Origin: Loktanella sp.
GTDB lineage: Bacteria; Pseudomonadota; Alphaproteobacteria; Rhodobacterales; Rhodobacteraceae
Direction of reading: 5' to 3'
Assembly (NCBI GenBank): GCA_020201155.1
Contig: JAIVHI010000001.1
Location: 16,375 to 79,556 of the forward strand
Length of the DNA stretch: 63,182 nt
Part shown: positions 24,425 to 32,962 of the stretch, one piece after another
How positions within the stretch are numbered: position 1 is the first letter of the stretch
Layout: each line of letters begins with the position of its first letter
Program-made: the position numbers and the translations under genes
Notes under the pieces: generated by a model
The model's database searches: none
Told to the model about the DNA's origin: nothing
The model's input: only the letters and a program-made list of their open reading frames with translations

Positions 24425-26635
24425 ATGAGATCGAACAGGCCAACATCGCTGTCGATGCAGATCGTCGCCTCGCTGATCGTCCTGACTGTCGCCTCGGGTC
24501 TGGGCTTGATCGTCGTTGGCCACAACGCAGTCAGTTTGGTCGACGCGACCTCTGCGGAACAGCAGGCACGCTTTGCCACGCGCAATTTCGCTTCGATCAT
24601 CGCGGAGCAGCCTGAAGATCAGCGCAGCGTCACGATCTGGAACGATGCGGTCATTCGAACGGCAGCACGCGACTTTGACTGGATGGATGAGAACCTTGGC
24701 ATCTGGGTGCATGACTATTTCGGACATGACGAAACCTACGTCCTCGACCGGGACAACCTGCCTTATTACGCCGCAGTCTCATCCGAGCGGTCGAGCACGG
24801 ACAGGTATTCCGAACGGGCCGCCCTGATCGCGCCGATGGTCACGCAGCTTCGCGAGACCATGGCAACAGCAAGCGCAGGGCTGGACAATCCTTATGAGGA
24901 GCTTGCCGATGTGTCGGTCGCCGCACCTGTCAAATTCAACGACGTGACAGCCATCGTCAGCTTGGTCCCGATCATATCGGAGTCAGGAAGAGTGTCGCAA
25001 ACGCCGGGAGCGGAATCGCTGCATGTCGCACTGCAATATATCGATGCTGAACTTGCGCAGAAAATTGGTGCACCGATCGAACTGCAGGATGTGGCGTTCG
25101 GACCTTTGGCACCGGCGGAAGGGCAGGCGGGTATCCCGGCCACCGATCTGTCGGGCGACGCGGTTGCATGGCTGACTTGGCAACCCGAGCGACCTGGCAC
25201 GACACTGTTGATGGAAATGCTGCCGGTCCTTCTGGCGTCGATCGCGCTGGGGGCCCTGATGTTGTGCTGGGTGATCAACCGGCTGGTGCGGCTGTCGAGC
25301 CAATTGCAGGTCAGCGAGGCACAGGCGCGTTTCCTTGCGAACCATGACGTGCTGACAGGCCTTCCAAACCGGATCTTGTTCCAAGAGCGTCTGACGCAGG
25401 CCATGCATTCTGCCGTGCGCGACGACAATCTGGTGGCTCTGGTGGCGATCGACCTCGACAACTTCAAGCGCATCAACGATTCCCTCGGTCATCCGGCGGG
25501 CGACGAACTGGTCCGTCAGGTCGGAAACCGGCTGGTGGACTTGGTCCGGGCAAGCGATACCGTGGCGCGGTTCGGGGGTGATGAATTCCTGATCCTTCTG
25601 CGGGATGTGTCCGATGAGGATCAACTCCGGCGATTCTGCGAAAGGATCGTCGTGGACCTGTCGCATCCCTACGCCTTGCTTGGAGACACGGCCAATGTCG
25701 GCGCCAGTGTCGGTGCGGTGCTGGCGCGGGCTGACGATCAGGATTGGGACGAGTTGATGCGTCGTGCGGACATAGCCCTTTACCGGGCCAAGTCTGACGG
25801 AAAGGGGCGCTACAGCCTTTTCGAAGCCGATATCGGAAAGATCGAGAACGAGCGTAATCAGCTTGAGAGCGACCTGCGCAAATCGTTGACGTCAGGAACT
25901 GACCTTCATCTCGTCTATCAGCCTTTCTTTGATGAAAACGGAAAGATGAAAGGTGCGGAAGCTTTGTGCCGCTGGAACCACCCTCAGCGTGGCGCGCTTT
26001 CGCCTGAGATATTCATCGGACTGGCCGAGCAACGTGGGTTGATCGATCAGCTTGGTCGCTGGGTTTTAGAGACGGCCTGTGAATTTGCAGCCGGCACCAG
26101 CCTTGCGAAGATCGCCGTCAATGTATCGCCGATTCAACTCAGGCATTCCGACTTCGTTCCCATGGTGCTCAGCACGCTCCGAGAGACGGGGCTTGCGCCG
26201 GAGAGACTTGAAATCGAACTAACCGAGCAGGTGCTTCTGGACCAGCCGGCCGATATCCGAGAGAAGATCGGCCGGCTGCGCGCCGCAGGAATCTCGATCG
26301 CCTTGGATGATTTTGCGACCGGCAACTCATCCTTGCAATACCTTAGGGATTACCGGGTCGATTCCATCAAGATTGACCGATCCTTTGTGGCGCGCCTTGG
26401 CAAGGACGACGAATGTGATCACCTCGTTCAGGCGATGCTTGATCTGGTGCGCGCCATGGCCATCAACGTCACGGTAGAGGGGGTCGAGACCCAGATACAG
26501 CACGACCGCCTTGCCTCGATGGGGTGCAAGACTTTCCAGGGCTACCTGTTGGGCTATCCGATGGAGCCGGGCGTCCTGGCGTCCCTTATCGCGAATGAAG
26601 CGGATGCGGCTGAAGGATCCGAGGCTTTCGCCTGA
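24425..26635 (+). CDS. CHASE4-GGDEF-EAL cyclic-di-GMP signalling protein
   Basis: A 736-residue membrane sensor. An N-terminal membrane helix (about 12-35), a periplasmic CHASE4-like domain (about 40-255) and a second helix (about 265-287) are followed by a diguanylate cyclase domain with intact GGDEF near residue 383 and the LTGLPNRILF start. A phosphodiesterase domain follows, with EAL at about 512-514, the NVSPIQLR, ELTEQVLL and ALDDFATGNSS motifs and IKIDRSFV. Both domains look catalytically competent, so it may be bifunctional. It lies 220 bases upstream of, and parallel to, the rhodopsin operon; a regulatory link is possible but unproven. Confidence 0.9.
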   Translation: MRSNRPTSLSMQIVASLIVLTVASGLGLIVVGHNAVSLVDATSAEQQARFATRNFASIIAEQPEDQRSVTIWNDAVIRTAARDFDWMDENLGIWVHDYFGHDETYVLDRDNLPYYAAVSSERSSTDRYSERAALIAPMVTQLRETMATASAGLDNPYEELADVSVAAPVKFNDVTAIVSLVPIISESGRVSQTPGAESLHVALQYIDAELAQKIGAPIELQDVAFGPLAPAEGQAGIPATDLSGDAVAWLTWQPERPGTTLLMEMLPVLLASIALGALMLCWVINRLVRLSSQLQVSEAQARFLANHDVLTGLPNRILFQERLTQAMHSAVRDDNLVALVAIDLDNFKRINDSLGHPAGDELVRQVGNRLVDLVRASDTVARFGGDEFLILLRDVSDEDQLRRFCERIVVDLSHPYALLGDTANVGASVGAVLARADDQDWDELMRRADIALYRAKSDGKGRYSLFEADIGKIENERNQLESDLRKSLTSGTDLHLVYQPFFDENGKMKGAEALCRWNHPQRGALSPEIFIGLAEQRGLIDQLGRWVLETACEFAAGTSLAKIAVNVSPIQLRHSDFVPMVLSTLRETGLAPERLEIELTEQVLLDQPADIREKIGRLRAAGISIALDDFATGNSSLQYLRDYRVDSIKIDRSFVARLGKDDECDHLVQAMLDLVRAMAINVTVEGVETQIQHDRLASMGCKTFQGYLLGYPMEPGVLASLIANEADAAEGSEAFA

Positions 26636-26759
26636 GCTCGAGTGGTCGATGCCGGACAAGGTGGACACGTCGGCTTCCATGTCACCGATGCCGCAGACTT
26701 GCCGGTGAGTGGGGCGAAATCGCGGTGATTTATCGCATTGAAAATCTCAAAACCGACAA

Positions 26760-26785
26760 AAGATGTCAGATTTATGCGACATCTT
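26760..26785. promoter_or_regulatory. PpsR/CrtJ-like TGT-N12-ACA box upstream of rhodopsin
   Basis: AAGATGTC (26760-26767) and GACATCTT (26778-26785) are perfect 8-base arms around 10 bases. Within it TGT (26764-26766), 12 bases and ACA (26779-26781) meet the PpsR/CrtJ consensus exactly. It is 73 bases upstream of the rhodopsin start codon. PpsR represses bacteriochlorophyll and carotenoid genes in purple bacteria under oxygen, so control of this operon by PpsR is a reasonable hypothesis; other regulators could use the dyad. Confidence 0.5.
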
Positions 26786-26857
26786 GTCTGTCACTGTTTT
26801 CTCACGGCCCTCGCGCCGTAGGTACGCGGCTACGGCAGAGTACCAAAGGGGAAAACT

Positions 26858-27634
26858 ATGGAAACTTTAACGGTAGGTCAGTACGACCTCATCTATAACG
26901 CTTTCTCGTTTGCGTTTGCGACACTTGCTGCGGCGACCATTTTCTTTTGGTTGGGCCGCAGTCAGGTCGCACCGCAATACAAGACGGCAATGACGATCAC
27001 GGGGCTCGTGACTTTCATCGCAGCCTATCACTACTTCCGCATCGGTGAAAGCTGGGCGGCGGCCTTCGACACCGCCGACGCCAGCCTGCAGACGACCGGC
27101 TATGCATTCAACCAGGCCTATCGCTATGTCGACTGGTTGCTGACGGTGCCGTTGCTCTTGGTCGAGCTGATCCTCGTCATGGGGCTGAGCCGATCCGAAA
27201 CCATCAGCCGTGCGACACGGCTTGGTTTGCTGGCGGCGTTGATGATCATCTTGGGCTACCCGGGCGAAGTCGCGACGACAGCCGGCGCACGTTGGTTCTG
27301 GGGTATCGCGTCGATGATTCCGTTCCTGTGGATCATCTATGAACTGTTCGTCGGCCTGTCGTCGTCGATCAAGGATCAGCCAGAGGATGCACGCGGACTC
27401 GTGAGCGTCGCACGTTACCTCGTTATCGGCAGTTGGGCGTTTTACCCCGTTGTCTATTTCGCAGGTGCCGTCGGCCTTGACGGCGGAACCGCCACGGTCG
27501 TGATCGAAGTGGGATACACCATTGCCGATATCACCGCGAAAGCCGTGTTCGGCGTGCTGATCTTCATGATCGCACAGCGCAAGAGCGCTGAATACTTTGC
27601 CCGCCAAAACACAGTTGTGCAGCCGGCAGAGTAA
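26858..27634 (+). CDS. Light-driven proton pump rhodopsin, xanthorhodopsin-like
   Basis: A 258-residue seven-helix microbial rhodopsin. Helix C carries Asp92, Thr96 and Glu103 (RYVDWLLTVPLLLVE), the DTE set of outward proton pumps, with Leu100 at the spectral-tuning position (green type). His58 matches the helix-B histidine partner of the counterion. Asp224 and the retinal Schiff-base Lys228 are in TIADITAKAVFG. Gly149 (RWFWGIASM) aligns with the fenestration glycine that lets carotenoid antennae dock in xanthorhodopsin. An AAGGGGA site precedes the ATG. It heads a cluster with all retinal-synthesis genes, so a complete light-driven pump can be made from this locus. Confidence 0.95.
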   Translation: METLTVGQYDLIYNAFSFAFATLAAATIFFWLGRSQVAPQYKTAMTITGLVTFIAAYHYFRIGESWAAAFDTADASLQTTGYAFNQAYRYVDWLLTVPLLLVELILVMGLSRSETISRATRLGLLAALMIILGYPGEVATTAGARWFWGIASMIPFLWIIYELFVGLSSSIKDQPEDARGLVSVARYLVIGSWAFYPVVYFAGAVGLDGGTATVVIEVGYTIADITAKAVFGVLIFMIAQRKSAEYFARQNTVVQPAE

Positions 27635-27642
27635 CCAAAAAG

Positions 27643-27667
27643 GGGCTGTCCGCGATGCGGGCAGCCC
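27643..27667 (+). terminator. Hairpin between rhodopsin and crtE, leaky terminator or attenuator
   Basis: An 11-bp stem (GGGCTGTCCGC with GCGGGCAGCCC, one GU pair) closes a 3-base GAT loop 8 bases after the rhodopsin stop. Only a weak T stretch (TATTTCGTC) follows. It is best read as a partial terminator that yields abundant rhodopsin mRNA and lower read-through into crtE-blh. Confidence 0.6.
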
Positions 27668-27700
27668 TATTTCGTCTATCGATCACCTGATGGAGCGGTC

Positions 27701-28537
27701 ATGCGAACACCCCGGAAACCCGATCTGGAATTTATCGAAGCCGCGATGACGACCGAGCTTGGCGAAGGTCCGGTCGCAGCGGCGGCGGCCTATCATTTGA
27801 AAGCCGGTGGCGGACGGATCCGCGCTATGCTTGCGCTTGAAGCGGGCGTCGGACTGACTGTGGACAGGTCATCGGTTGTTGCCTGTGCCTGCGCCGCCGA
27901 ACTGCTGCACAATGCGTCCCTGATCCACGACGATGTGCAGGAACAGGACAGGTCGCGGCGGGGCCGCCCTGCGCTGTGGCGTGAATTCGACGTGGCCACG
28001 GCGATCTGTGCCGGCGATCTGATGATCTCGGCCGCATACGCAAGTCTGGCCGGACATCCCTCTGCGGGGTCAGCCTTGAAACTGATGCACGAGGCGGTGT
28101 CGCTCACTGCACGGGGTCAGTCCGAGGACATGACCGGCGAAATCCGCACGCTTTCCCAATATCACGACCTTGTTGCCGCCAAGACGGCCCCGCTTCTGGC
28201 CCTGCCGGTGCGGCTTGTGCTGTGTGCCGCGGGGACGGCCGATGACCGGACCGCCGTGGATGCCAGCCGGCATTTGGCGGTCGCGTATCAGGCGCTTGAC
28301 GACCTGAATGATCGCGATGCCGACCGTGCAGAGGGTCGCGTCAACCTGTGCACCCTTTTCGAGGCACGTGGCGCCAGCCCGTCAGACGCCGCGCAGATGG
28401 CCCGCGAAGAAGCGATGTCCGCACTGGGCCGGGCACGCACGGTTGCCTTGCAAACACCCCGGGACGCGGGACGCGCGTTTCTCAACCTTGCTGACCGTCT
28501 GGACAGCGCATTGACGGAGTTTTCCCATGCCGCGTGA
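27701..28537 (+). CDS. crtE: Geranylgeranyl diphosphate synthase CrtE
   Basis: A 278-residue polyprenyl synthetase that builds C20 GGPP, the precursor of phytoene. The first aspartate-rich region is LIHDDVQEQDRSRRG and the second is QALDDLNDRDADR, shorter and more divergent than in housekeeping IspA but with both Asp pairs. KAGGGRIRAML is the conserved substrate-binding start. It is the first gene of a five-gene carotenoid-retinal unit; its 3' end overlaps crtI by 11 bases. The ATG at 27701 follows GGAGCGGTC. Confidence 0.88.
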   Translation: MRTPRKPDLEFIEAAMTTELGEGPVAAAAAYHLKAGGGRIRAMLALEAGVGLTVDRSSVVACACAAELLHNASLIHDDVQEQDRSRRGRPALWREFDVATAICAGDLMISAAYASLAGHPSAGSALKLMHEAVSLTARGQSEDMTGEIRTLSQYHDLVAAKTAPLLALPVRLVLCAAGTADDRTAVDASRHLAVAYQALDDLNDRDADRAEGRVNLCTLFEARGASPSDAAQMAREEAMSALGRARTVALQTPRDAGRAFLNLADRLDSALTEFSHAA

Positions 28538-30035
28538 TACCGCTTCCGAAATCATGCCGCGTGCGATCGTCGCCGGTGCGGGCTTTGGCGGCATCGCCGC
28601 TGCCTTGCGTCTGCGGGCGCGCGGCTACGATGTGCATCTGATCGACCGGTGCGACCGCCTTGGCGGGCGGGGACAGGTCTTCGAGCATGAGGGATTCAGG
28701 CACGATGCCGGTCCGACCGTTCTGACCGCCCCGCACCTGTTCGAAGAGCTGTTCGCACTGTTCGGCAAGCGCATGGAAGACTACATCGAACTGGTCGAGC
28801 CGGACCCCTGGTACCGGTTTTACTTTCACGATGGCGAAACATTTGACTATGGCCCGACCGAAGCCGCGACCGAGGCCGAAATCGCGCGTCTTTCGCCTTC
28901 GGACGTCGACGGATACCGCCGTCTGGGGGCGTGGTCCAAAAAGATCTACGACATCGGTTTCATGCGGTTGTCGACGACGCCGTTTCATTCCGTGGGTTTC
29001 ATGCTGCGCCAGATCCCGCATCTGGTGCGCCTGAAGTCTTATGAAAGCGTCTGGACCATGGTCAGCCGTTTCCTGAAGGACGACCGCCTGCGGCGGGCGT
29101 TTTCGATCCAACCGCTGCTGGTCGGGGGCAACCCGTTCGATACGACCGCGATCTACGGCATGATCAACCACCTTGAACGCACACATGGCATCTGGTTCCC
29201 CAAGGGCGGAACCGGCGCGCTTGTCGACGCTTTGGAGCGGCTGATGCGCGAAGAGGGCATCAAGATCGACCTCGGCACCACCATCTCACGGATCAAGCTG
29301 GACGATAAACGCGCGACTGGCGTCGTTCTCGAAGACGGCTCTGCGATCGATGCCGATATCGTGGTGTCGAACATGGACCCGGTCCATGTTTACCGCCACA
29401 TGCTGCCTGCGACGGTGCAATCCCCTGTGGCCAAGGTCCGCGCCAGAAACGCGCGACTGTCGATGGGGCTTTACGTGCTGTTCTTCGGCGCCGACAAATC
29501 CTGGCCGGACGTCGCGCATCACACGGTGTGGTTCGGGGAACGGTACAAGGAACTGCTGAAGGACATTTTCCACCGCAAGGTGCTGGCAGAGGACTTTTCG
29601 CTTTACGTGCATCGTCCGACGGCGACCGATCCAAGCTTTGCGCCTGCCGGAAAGGACAGTTTCTACGTGCTATGTCCTGTCCCCAATCTTGCAGGCGGTC
29701 AGGACTGGTCGGTCGAAGGCCCGAAACTGCGGGACCGCATTGTCAGGGCGCTGGACGAGACCATCCTGCCCGGTCTGTCCGAAACGATCACGGCGGAATT
29801 CGCCATGACGCCCGAGGATTTCAAATCGGACTACCTGTCGGTCGAAGGGGCGGGATTTTCGCTCTCTCCGTTCTTTACCCAATCCGCGTGGTTCCGGTTT
29901 CACAATCAGGGCGAGGGCGTGAAGGATCTGTATTTCGTTGGCGCCGGGACACATCCGGGCGCCGGCCTGCCAGGTGTGGTTTCATCCGCCAAGGTGCTTG
30001 ATGCCGTCGTTCCGGCGCCGGTGGCTGCGGCATGA
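28527..30035 (+). CDS. crtI: Phytoene desaturase CrtI
   Basis: A 502-residue FAD-dependent phytoene desaturase that converts phytoene to lycopene. The N-terminal dinucleotide fold is IVAGAGFGGIAAALRLRARGYDV, with GGRGQVFEHEGFRHDAGPTVL, the CrtI substrate-entry region. The C-terminal bacterial-type desaturase signature is LYFVGAGTHPGAGLPGVVSSAK. Full length. The start codon ATG at 28527 lies inside the crtE 3' end; a second ATG nine codons on (28554) is the alternative and gives a more typical length before the Rossmann strand. The stop overlaps crtB by four bases. Confidence 0.93.
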   Translation: MPRDTASEIMPRAIVAGAGFGGIAAALRLRARGYDVHLIDRCDRLGGRGQVFEHEGFRHDAGPTVLTAPHLFEELFALFGKRMEDYIELVEPDPWYRFYFHDGETFDYGPTEAATEAEIARLSPSDVDGYRRLGAWSKKIYDIGFMRLSTTPFHSVGFMLRQIPHLVRLKSYESVWTMVSRFLKDDRLRRAFSIQPLLVGGNPFDTTAIYGMINHLERTHGIWFPKGGTGALVDALERLMREEGIKIDLGTTISRIKLDDKRATGVVLEDGSAIDADIVVSNMDPVHVYRHMLPATVQSPVAKVRARNARLSMGLYVLFFGADKSWPDVAHHTVWFGERYKELLKDIFHRKVLAEDFSLYVHRPTATDPSFAPAGKDSFYVLCPVPNLAGGQDWSVEGPKLRDRIVRALDETILPGLSETITAEFAMTPEDFKSDYLSVEGAGFSLSPFFTQSAWFRFHNQGEGVKDLYFVGAGTHPGAGLPGVVSSAKVLDAVVPAPVAAA

Positions 30036-30880
30036 CCCCAAAGGAGATGCTGTCGCACCATGCCCGCAGTTTCGCACCTGCGGCACGGCTTTTGTCGACT
30101 GGCGATTATGCAAAGGTGGCGCGGCTTTACGCCTTGTGCCGCACCGTCGATGATCTTGCCGACACCGTGGGTGGCCCCGAGGTTCGGGCGCGGCTGACGA
30201 CCTTGTCGGACGAATTGCGGGCAGGGCAGGGGCAGGATCCCTTGTTCGATGAGGCGAACGCCTTGTTCGCCGGGCGACCTGAGGGGCTCGCGGCCTATGC
30301 CCTCTTGGTCGAGACCATTGCACAGGACACCGGTGAAACCTGCCTTGCGGATGACACGGCGCTTGACCGCTATTGCATGGGGGTCGCGGGAACCGTGGGC
30401 GTCATGGTCTGTTCGTTGTTCGATGTGCCGCTGATGTGGCACAGCCACGCTGCGGCCTTGGGCAAGGCGATGCAGCTTACGAATATCTGTCGCGACGTCA
30501 TGGACGATGCAAGACAGGGGCGCCGGTATCTGCCGTTCTCCTTGTGTCCGCAGACCCCTGCCGCGATCGCCTCTTGGCTACCGGGCGCGCGCGACGATAC
30601 GCGCAGCGCTGTTCAGGAATTGTTGTCGCGCGCGGAGGTGCTTTATGCGACGGGGCGCGCCGGATTGCCGGCACTGCCGTTGCGTCTGCGGCTTGCGGTC
30701 ACGGCGGCCGCCGCCATGTACGAAGGGATCGGGTCGGAACTGCGCGCCCGGTCCTGCGACCCTGCCAAGGGGCGGGCCTATGTGCCGAGATGGCGCAAGG
30801 TGGTCCTCGCGGCGCGGGGGCTGATCGTGGACATCGGCAAACGGGACCGCGCGTCAGGCCAGCAAAATGCCGCACGCTGA
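30032..30880 (+). CDS. crtB: Phytoene synthase CrtB
   Basis: A 282-residue squalene/phytoene synthase that condenses two GGPP to phytoene. The two Asp-rich motifs are YALCRTVDDLAD (about residues 34-45) and QLTNICRDVMDDARQGRRYLP, as required for Mg-diphosphate binding. It overlaps crtI by ATGA and crtY by 14 bases, showing a single polycistronic unit. C-terminal YVPRWRKVVLAARG is typical of alphaproteobacterial CrtB. Confidence 0.92.
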   Translation: MTPKEMLSHHARSFAPAARLLSTGDYAKVARLYALCRTVDDLADTVGGPEVRARLTTLSDELRAGQGQDPLFDEANALFAGRPEGLAAYALLVETIAQDTGETCLADDTALDRYCMGVAGTVGVMVCSLFDVPLMWHSHAAALGKAMQLTNICRDVMDDARQGRRYLPFSLCPQTPAAIASWLPGARDDTRSAVQELLSRAEVLYATGRAGLPALPLRLRLAVTAAAAMYEGIGSELRARSCDPAKGRAYVPRWRKVVLAARGLIVDIGKRDRASGQQNAAR

Positions 30881-31976
30881 TTTCGATATCGCGATCATGG
30901 GGGGCGGGTGCGCCGGCCTGAGCATCGCCACCAGACTTGCGTCCGCGGGACGCAACCTTTGCGTCATCGAACCGCGCACGGCCTATCATGACGACCGCGC
31001 GTGGAGTTTCTGGCGAACCGCCCCTGATCCGTTCGAGGACTGCGTTCGCGCCACGTGGCAGGGGTGGGACATCGGCGGCCCGTCCGGCATCGTTCACCGC
31101 GAATCCGCGCGGCTGCGCTACCAAAGCGTCTCGGCGGGCGCATTCTACGACCGCGCGCAATCGGTGATCTCGGATCATCCGGACGCACAGCTGCTGCTGG
31201 GCCAATCCGCGCATTCGGTGAACCGGGCCGGCAGCATCTGGGAAATCGGCACGCAAGACGACATCATCACGGCCAATCACGTGATCGACGCGCGCTCGCC
31301 AAGTCGCATCCCGACCTACGGTCAGTTTTTTCTGGGATGGGAAATCCAGGCCCAGAATGCCGTTTTTGACCCCGACCGGGTTCAGTTGATGCAATTTCGA
31401 AAAGCCCGCAGCAAGGGCGTCGATTTCGTCTATATCCTGCCCTTCGCACGGGATCGGGCCTTGGTCGAGGTGACGTCATTCGCGCCCGAGTCGCTGGGCC
31501 AGGACATCTTCAAGACGTGGCTGGAAACCGAGATCACCGCATTGGACACCGGCGGCTTCACGATCCTGCGCGAAGAATCCGGGGCCCTTCCGATGGAAGT
31601 CGGCTACCGCGAGCCACATTACGAAGGACTGATCCGCATGGGGCTTTCGGGCGGGGCGGCCCGGCCGTCGACCGGTTATGCCTTTGCACGCATACAGGCG
31701 CAGGCCGACCATGTGGCCCATGCCTTCCGGCGCGGGACAAGACCGGAGACAAATCTCGACAGTGCTTTCACGACGTTCATGGACCGGGTGTTCTTGCAGG
31801 TGATCCAAACCATTCCGGAAAGGGGCCCGGCCCTGTTTGAAAGCCTGTTTCGCAACGCGCCGGAGGATCGGCTGGAACGATTTCTGTCCGGCTCGACAAA
31901 CCCCATTGACCGTCTGTCGGTCATGACATCGCTGCCGACCCTGCCGTTCCTGCGGGCAGCACTGGCCCCGGCGTGA
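30867..31976 (+). CDS. crtY: Lycopene beta-cyclase CrtY
   Basis: A 369-residue flavoprotein-like lycopene cyclase that makes beta-carotene from lycopene. It begins with the nucleotide-binding FDIAIMGGGCAGLSIATRLA and has the CrtY hallmarks DDRAWSFW and LFLGWEIQ-like QFFLGWEIQ, then PMEVGYRE and GGAARPSTGYAFARIQ. It is intact, starts 14 bases inside crtB and ends with GTGA overlapping the blh start. Beta-carotene is the end product of the visible carotenoid genes; no ketolase or hydroxylase is present in the window. Confidence 0.92.
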   Translation: MPHADFDIAIMGGGCAGLSIATRLASAGRNLCVIEPRTAYHDDRAWSFWRTAPDPFEDCVRATWQGWDIGGPSGIVHRESARLRYQSVSAGAFYDRAQSVISDHPDAQLLLGQSAHSVNRAGSIWEIGTQDDIITANHVIDARSPSRIPTYGQFFLGWEIQAQNAVFDPDRVQLMQFRKARSKGVDFVYILPFARDRALVEVTSFAPESLGQDIFKTWLETEITALDTGGFTILREESGALPMEVGYREPHYEGLIRMGLSGGAARPSTGYAFARIQAQADHVAHAFRRGTRPETNLDSAFTTFMDRVFLQVIQTIPERGPALFESLFRNAPEDRLERFLSGSTNPIDRLSVMTSLPTLPFLRAALAPA

Positions 31977-32839
31977 CCGTCGGTCCGTGGTGGCAAACGG
32001 CTGTCTTCGCCCTTTCGGCATTGGGCGCGATTGTCGTATTCGCGACGCTCGACCCCGGTCTTGCCGTGCAGATGGCGCTGCTTGCGCCGTTTGTCGCGGT
32101 TTTTGGGCTGCCACATGGCGCACTCGACTGGCCGATCGCAGAGGCTTTGTGGCCACTGGATAGCTGGCGCGCCAAGCTTATGTTCGTGGCGCTCTACCTC
32201 GGGCTGGTCGGCTGCGTCGTGCTTGTCTGGGTGATCTTTCCGGGTCCGGCGCTGATCGCTTTCCTGACCTATTCGGCCATTCACTTTTCAGAGGACTGGT
32301 CCAATGCGCCTGCAGGTCTGCGTTGGTCAGGTGGCATGGCCACGATTGGCGCGCCCGCTTTGTTCCACCAACAGGACGTCACCCGCCTTTTCGACTATCT
32401 TGCACCCGAAAACGTCGCGATTTTCGCCGCTCAGGCCACAGCGTTGACTGGCGGTCTGGCACTTGCGTTGCTTCTGGTCACATTGCTTTGCGATCGCAGT
32501 GCGCGCGGTCAAGCCGCGTTGGAGCAGGTGCTTTTGTGGAGCACGGCTTTCGTGCTGGAGCCTTTGATCTACTTCGCCGTCTATTTCTGCGCGCTGCATT
32601 CGATGCGGCATTTCACCATCGCGCTCAAATCGACGGCCAACGCGAGGCGGGGGCTCGGCATGAGTATTGCCCTGTCGATTGTCGTGATCGGTGTTGCGGC
32701 CGTCTTCGTTGCAAGTCAGGGCCAAATCGGCACGGCCGCCAGCGAGATCCCGGATGTCTTGATGCAGACGATCTTCATCGGCCTCGCCGCTCTGACCGTC
32801 CCCCACATGCTTTTGGTGGATCGCTTTCACAGAATGTAA
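31973..32839 (+). CDS. blh: Beta-carotene 15,15'-dioxygenase Blh/Brp
   Basis: A 288-residue membrane dioxygenase that cleaves beta-carotene into two retinal molecules, supplying the chromophore of the rhodopsin. Seven or so hydrophobic helices hold the iron-ligand histidine motifs FGLPHGALDW, AIHFSEDW, CALHSMRHF and VPHMLLVD, the normal Blh set. A GTG start at 31973 overlaps the crtY stop (GTGA). It closes the rhodopsin-retinal cluster; no clear terminator follows in the 120 bases before the toxin gene. Confidence 0.92.
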   Translation: MTVGPWWQTAVFALSALGAIVVFATLDPGLAVQMALLAPFVAVFGLPHGALDWPIAEALWPLDSWRAKLMFVALYLGLVGCVVLVWVIFPGPALIAFLTYSAIHFSEDWSNAPAGLRWSGGMATIGAPALFHQQDVTRLFDYLAPENVAIFAAQATALTGGLALALLLVTLLCDRSARGQAALEQVLLWSTAFVLEPLIYFAVYFCALHSMRHFTIALKSTANARRGLGMSIALSIVVIGVAAVFVASQGQIGTAASEIPDVLMQTIFIGLAALTVPHMLLVDRFHRM

Positions 32840-32962
32840 GGCAACCGGCTGATCCACGAAGGCGCATAGGTCCTTGTCACCGAGAGCGACGGCGGAACGC
32901 GTCAGTTTTGGGTGGTTGGGCGGCGGCGATGATGGCGTCAATTGCACACATCATGCGTCCTG

